64,000 bases of DNA, from positions 81,686 to 145,685 of the forward strand of contig CAWEWR010000022.1 in NCBI GenBank assembly GCA_963812675.1, given 5' to 3'. The stretch is from AP-15 sp963812675 (GTDB lineage: Bacteria > Pseudomonadota > Alphaproteobacteria > ATCC43930 > CGMCC-115725). The notes below the pieces were generated by a model, which was not told the origin of the DNA, ran no database searches, and saw only the letters and a list, made by a program, of their open reading frames with translations. The position numbers were made by a program, and so were the translations under genes. Positions 61,660-64,000 of this stretch are shown here, one piece after another; positions within the stretch are counted from its first letter, which is position 1; each line of letters opens with the position of its first letter.

Positions 61660-62931
61660 TCAAGAGGCCGCGCATTCGACTGGTGCATCTCGGAGGGCTG
61701 TAGGATGATCCCTGCGGTACGCCATGATCCGTCGAACGCAAAGAAAAGCCAGGATCGAGTAGACGATCGCGCCGATGGGCGTCTTCATCAGAAAAAGAGC
61801 GGCCCAGCACAGAAGGATCCCGGTTCGCTCGCCGGGTAGAAATCCACGCGATAATCCCTCTTTGACGAGAAAGGCCGCAGCAATGGAGAGGATGCAAAGA
61901 TCGTAGAACAGCACATAGGGCGAGACCAATACCGACCCGACACAGAGCGCCGCGGCCCTCAGATTATAAGGGATCGGTTTGGCCCAAAGCACGCATATGC
62001 CAAGCATCACTGCGGCGGAAACGGCCAATTGCACGCTCCATGAAATCCATGGGCTTGCGCCCGCCCAATGAAGCAATCCAAATATGGAGAAGAGGCTGAC
62101 TTCGCCATCCGCACCAGGGCCCAAGCTGGGGGAGCGGTCGCCGAGGGCATCGATGAAAGACGCCCATCCGCCGTAACCAAACGCAATGGCCGCCGCAATA
62201 CTAAGGATCACGGTCATTGCCGCCGCGCTGCCGAGGGCGCGCCAGTTGCGCGAGGCCAAAAGCGCGACCGGGAACAGAAGCCCAAAATGTGGCTTGTAGG
62301 TCATGAGGCCCAGAAAAATTCCTGAGATCCATGGTCGGCGCTCCATAAAGGCAAGTGACAGGCCCACGAGTGCGGCGGTGAGGAACCCGGTATGCGCGAG
62401 GTCGATGTTCATAACCACAAAAAAGGGTGTAGCCGCCGCAATGAGCGCTGCCCAGCGCAATGTGATCGCGTAAACGGCCGCCTCGTAGAGGGCGAGTGAG
62501 GCGGCGATCCATGCCACGCAGGCGATCGGATACGGCATCAAACCGAGCGGGTAAGTAAAGAACAAGAACGTCGGCGGGTAATAAAAACGATTGAAGCCCA
62601 GACTGTTGTCCGAGCCCGGAAACGGAAAGTAGAATGCCAGCTGGGCAGCCGAAAACGCGGTAGGGTCGAATACTTTAGCAGCTTCACCGGATGCTGCAAG
62701 CTTGCCGCTCAGCCACATCCAACCAAAGTCGATGCCCCTCATGTCCCCATTCGGAAGAACGACCCATTGATGGTGCATCAACGCCAGCCATGCGAGGGAT
62801 ATGGCATGGGCGACGATCACGCCCGTTCCGTAAACCAGGATCCGCCGCTCGGTGAAAACCCGGTCCTCGATCGCGAGAAATCTATCCGAACCGAACAGAG
62901 CGACTCTCCCTTCCAGCAGCCCCTGAATCAA
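61660..62931 (-). CDS. GT87/DUF2029 glycosyltransferase paralogue 8
   Basis: A 423-residue member. AIEDRVFTERRILVYGTG is the shared start and GIDFGWMWLSGKLA holds the Asp at residue 68. YPPTFLFFTYPLGLMPYP, DLAHTGFLTAALVGLSLAF and GLMTYKPHFGLLFPVALL follow; RGFLPGERTGILL closes the last periplasmic loop. The start is TTG 62931. It is the first gene of the array in transcription order. Confidence 0.85.
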   Translation of the reverse strand: MIQGLLEGRVALFGSDRFLAIEDRVFTERRILVYGTGVIVAHAISLAWLALMHHQWVVLPNGDMRGIDFGWMWLSGKLAASGEAAKVFDPTAFSAAQLAFYFPFPGSDNSLGFNRFYYPPTFLFFTYPLGLMPYPIACVAWIAASLALYEAAVYAITLRWAALIAAATPFFVVMNIDLAHTGFLTAALVGLSLAFMERRPWISGIFLGLMTYKPHFGLLFPVALLASRNWRALGSAAAMTVILSIAAAIAFGYGGWASFIDALGDRSPSLGPGADGEVSLFSIFGLLHWAGASPWISWSVQLAVSAAVMLGICVLWAKPIPYNLRAAALCVGSVLVSPYVLFYDLCILSIAAAFLVKEGLSRGFLPGERTGILLCWAALFLMKTPIGAIVYSILAFLCVRRIMAYRRDHPTALRDAPVECAAS

Positions 62932-63222
62932 TTGCCGGAGGGCGAGTTCCTCTCAATAAAATCGCGCATGTCTTCGGCATCCTCGCTGCTGACTTCACCC
63001 ACACGCCGGAGATCGAGGGGTGATAGTGGGAAGCTAGATAAAAATAATCATGCCTTTTATGAATTAAAAATTCTACGTTGGTTATCGAGTGATACTTACG
63101 GGCAAAAATTTTTACCTGGCTACTTGAATAGTGACCTCAACTGATGTAAAGAAACCTTTCGTCCATCGCCGGGAAGGCCGGGCCGGTCGGCAGGTCGGAA
63201 CCGACGCCACGAGGCAGACAGT
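62932..63222. promoter_or_regulatory. Divergent promoter region at the head of the array
   Basis: About 290 bases between the TTG starts of paralogue 8 and the oxidoreductase. The part 63035-63125 is markedly AT-rich (CATGCCTTTTATGAATTAAA nearby), unlike the rest of the window. It probably contains promoters for both directions. No specific operator is recognised. Confidence 0.5.
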
Positions 63223-64000
63223 TTGAGCGTCGTGAAACTCGGGCTCTGTGGTCACGGCTATTGGGGCCGGAACCTGCTGCGGACGTTTTCGAGCGATCCG
63301 CGGTTCGAGGTCGTGGCGGTGTCCGACATCCGGGAAAGCGCGCGGGACAGGGTTCGCCGGACGAGTTCGACGATCCGGTTGTATGAAGATGGGGCGGAGG
63401 TGATAGACGATCCCGAGGTCGATGCGGTGGCGATCGCCACCCCCGCGGCCACCCACTTTTGTCTGGCGCGCCGCGCGCTCCTCCGCGGCAAGCATGTCCT
63501 GGTCGAAAAACCCATGTGCGCCGGGGTGGCGGAGGCCCGGGAACTGGTGGCGCTCGCCGACCACAACGGCGCTAGCTTGATGGTCGACCACACCTATCTG
63601 TTCCACGGCGCGGTCGGCAAGCTGCGCCAGCTGCATCAGAACGGCTCGCTCGGCGCAGTTTCCTACTATGATTCCCTCAGGGTCAATCTCGGCCTCTTCC
63701 AGCCGGACCTCAACGTATTATGGGATCTGGGGCCGCATGATTTCTCGATCATGGACTATCTGTTCGACGAAGATCCGCTCCACGTCGAGGCGACGGGATA
63801 TTGCCATGTTAACCCTCATTTGCCCGACATCGCCTACGTCACGGTCCATTTCGCTTCCAACACCATCGCCCATTTCAACCTGAGCTGGATGTCGCCGGTC
63901 AAGGTTCGCCGCATCGCCATCGGCGGAAGTAAACGAATGGCGGTCTGGGACGATCTGAATCGCGAGGAAAAGCTCAAGATCTACGACAGCGGCATCTCCT
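63223..64000 (+). CDS. Gfo/Idh/MocA family oxidoreductase, truncated at the window end
   Basis: The first 259 residues of an NAD(P)-dependent sugar oxidoreductase. The N-terminal Rossmann motif is LGLCGHGYWGRNLLRTF and the Lys-Pro motif of the family is HVLVEKPMC. VDHTYLFHGAV and DLGPHDFSIMDYLF belong to the substrate domain and look like those of enzymes acting on UDP-sugars (WlbA-type). TTG 63223 behind GAGG is used; GTG 63232 is possible. Its place beside the glycosyltransferase array suggests a role in nucleotide-sugar supply, which is inference. The gene continues beyond the window. Confidence 0.85.
   Translation, partial: MSVVKLGLCGHGYWGRNLLRTFSSDPRFEVVAVSDIRESARDRVRRTSSTIRLYEDGAEVIDDPEVDAVAIATPAATHFCLARRALLRGKHVLVEKPMCAGVAEARELVALADHNGASLMVDHTYLFHGAVGKLRQLHQNGSLGAVSYYDSLRVNLGLFQPDLNVLWDLGPHDFSIMDYLFDEDPLHVEATGYCHVNPHLPDIAYVTVHFASNTIAHFNLSWMSPVKVRRIAIGGSKRMAVWDDLNREEKLKIYDSGIS

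Overview
The window is GC-rich chromosomal DNA from an alphaproteobacterium, most likely a free-living, metabolically broad member near Rhodospirillales or Reyranella. That reading rests on a SciP-type CtrA inhibitor, a Flp/Tad pilus locus in alphaproteobacterial order, a zf-CHCC protein next to polA, and scattered palindromic intergenic repeats. The placement is an inference from gene content; no rRNA or marker-gene comparison was possible. Most genes are intact, but a serine hydrolase and a thiolase lying side by side are each broken by one mutation.

1-15.3 kb holds catabolic and housekeeping genes: aldo/keto reductase, VOC protein, FAD oxidoreductase, the two broken genes, a transglycosylase-like protein, an Arg-rich disordered protein, a LigB-LigA fused ring-cleavage dioxygenase, a receiver-cyclase protein, a GxxExxY gene bounded by 37-bp inverted repeats, a response regulator, and DNA polymerase I with a palindromic repeat inserted in frame. 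15.3-34.3 kb holds a lipoprotein hydrolase, a CDP-archaeol-synthase-like protein, a phosphoesterase, tRNA-Arg(CCG), an overlapping run of two beta-propeller proteins with ChrA and a creatininase-like protein, a D-tetronate catabolic set (OtnK, OtnI, DenD), a K+ homeostasis group (antiporter, Kup, MscS), a 48-bp tandem repeat, and an SDR plus FAH pair resembling the non-phosphorylative deoxy-sugar acid pathway.

34.3-42 kb holds a double cold-shock protein, an orphan Flp pilin, a GT-C-like membrane protein, SciP, and TadG/TadE-like pseudopilins. 42-49 kb is the Tad core on the minus strand: three tandem Flp pilins, then CpaA, CpaB, CpaE/TadZ, CpaF/TadA, TadB and TadC. No secretin (CpaC) or CpaD is present.

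49-63 kb is the most unusual part: eight paralogous multi-pass proteins of the DUF2029/GT87 (GT-C glycosyltransferase) type on the minus strand, with an acyltransferase-3 protein among them and a divergent pair (SAM methyltransferase and polyprenyl-phosphate glycosyltransferase) within. All eight keep an Asp-Phe-x-x-x-Trp motif just after the first membrane segment, where GT-C enzymes carry their catalytic acid. The array ends 121 bp upstream of the first Flp pilin, in the same direction. The simplest model is a surface glycan or glycoprotein machine: the GT2 enzyme makes a lipid-linked sugar, the GT87 proteins add sugars outside the membrane, and the acyl- and methyltransferases decorate the product. 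Whether its target is the Flp pilus or an unrelated glycan cannot be decided from sequence. A Gfo/Idh/MocA oxidoreductase runs off the right end.
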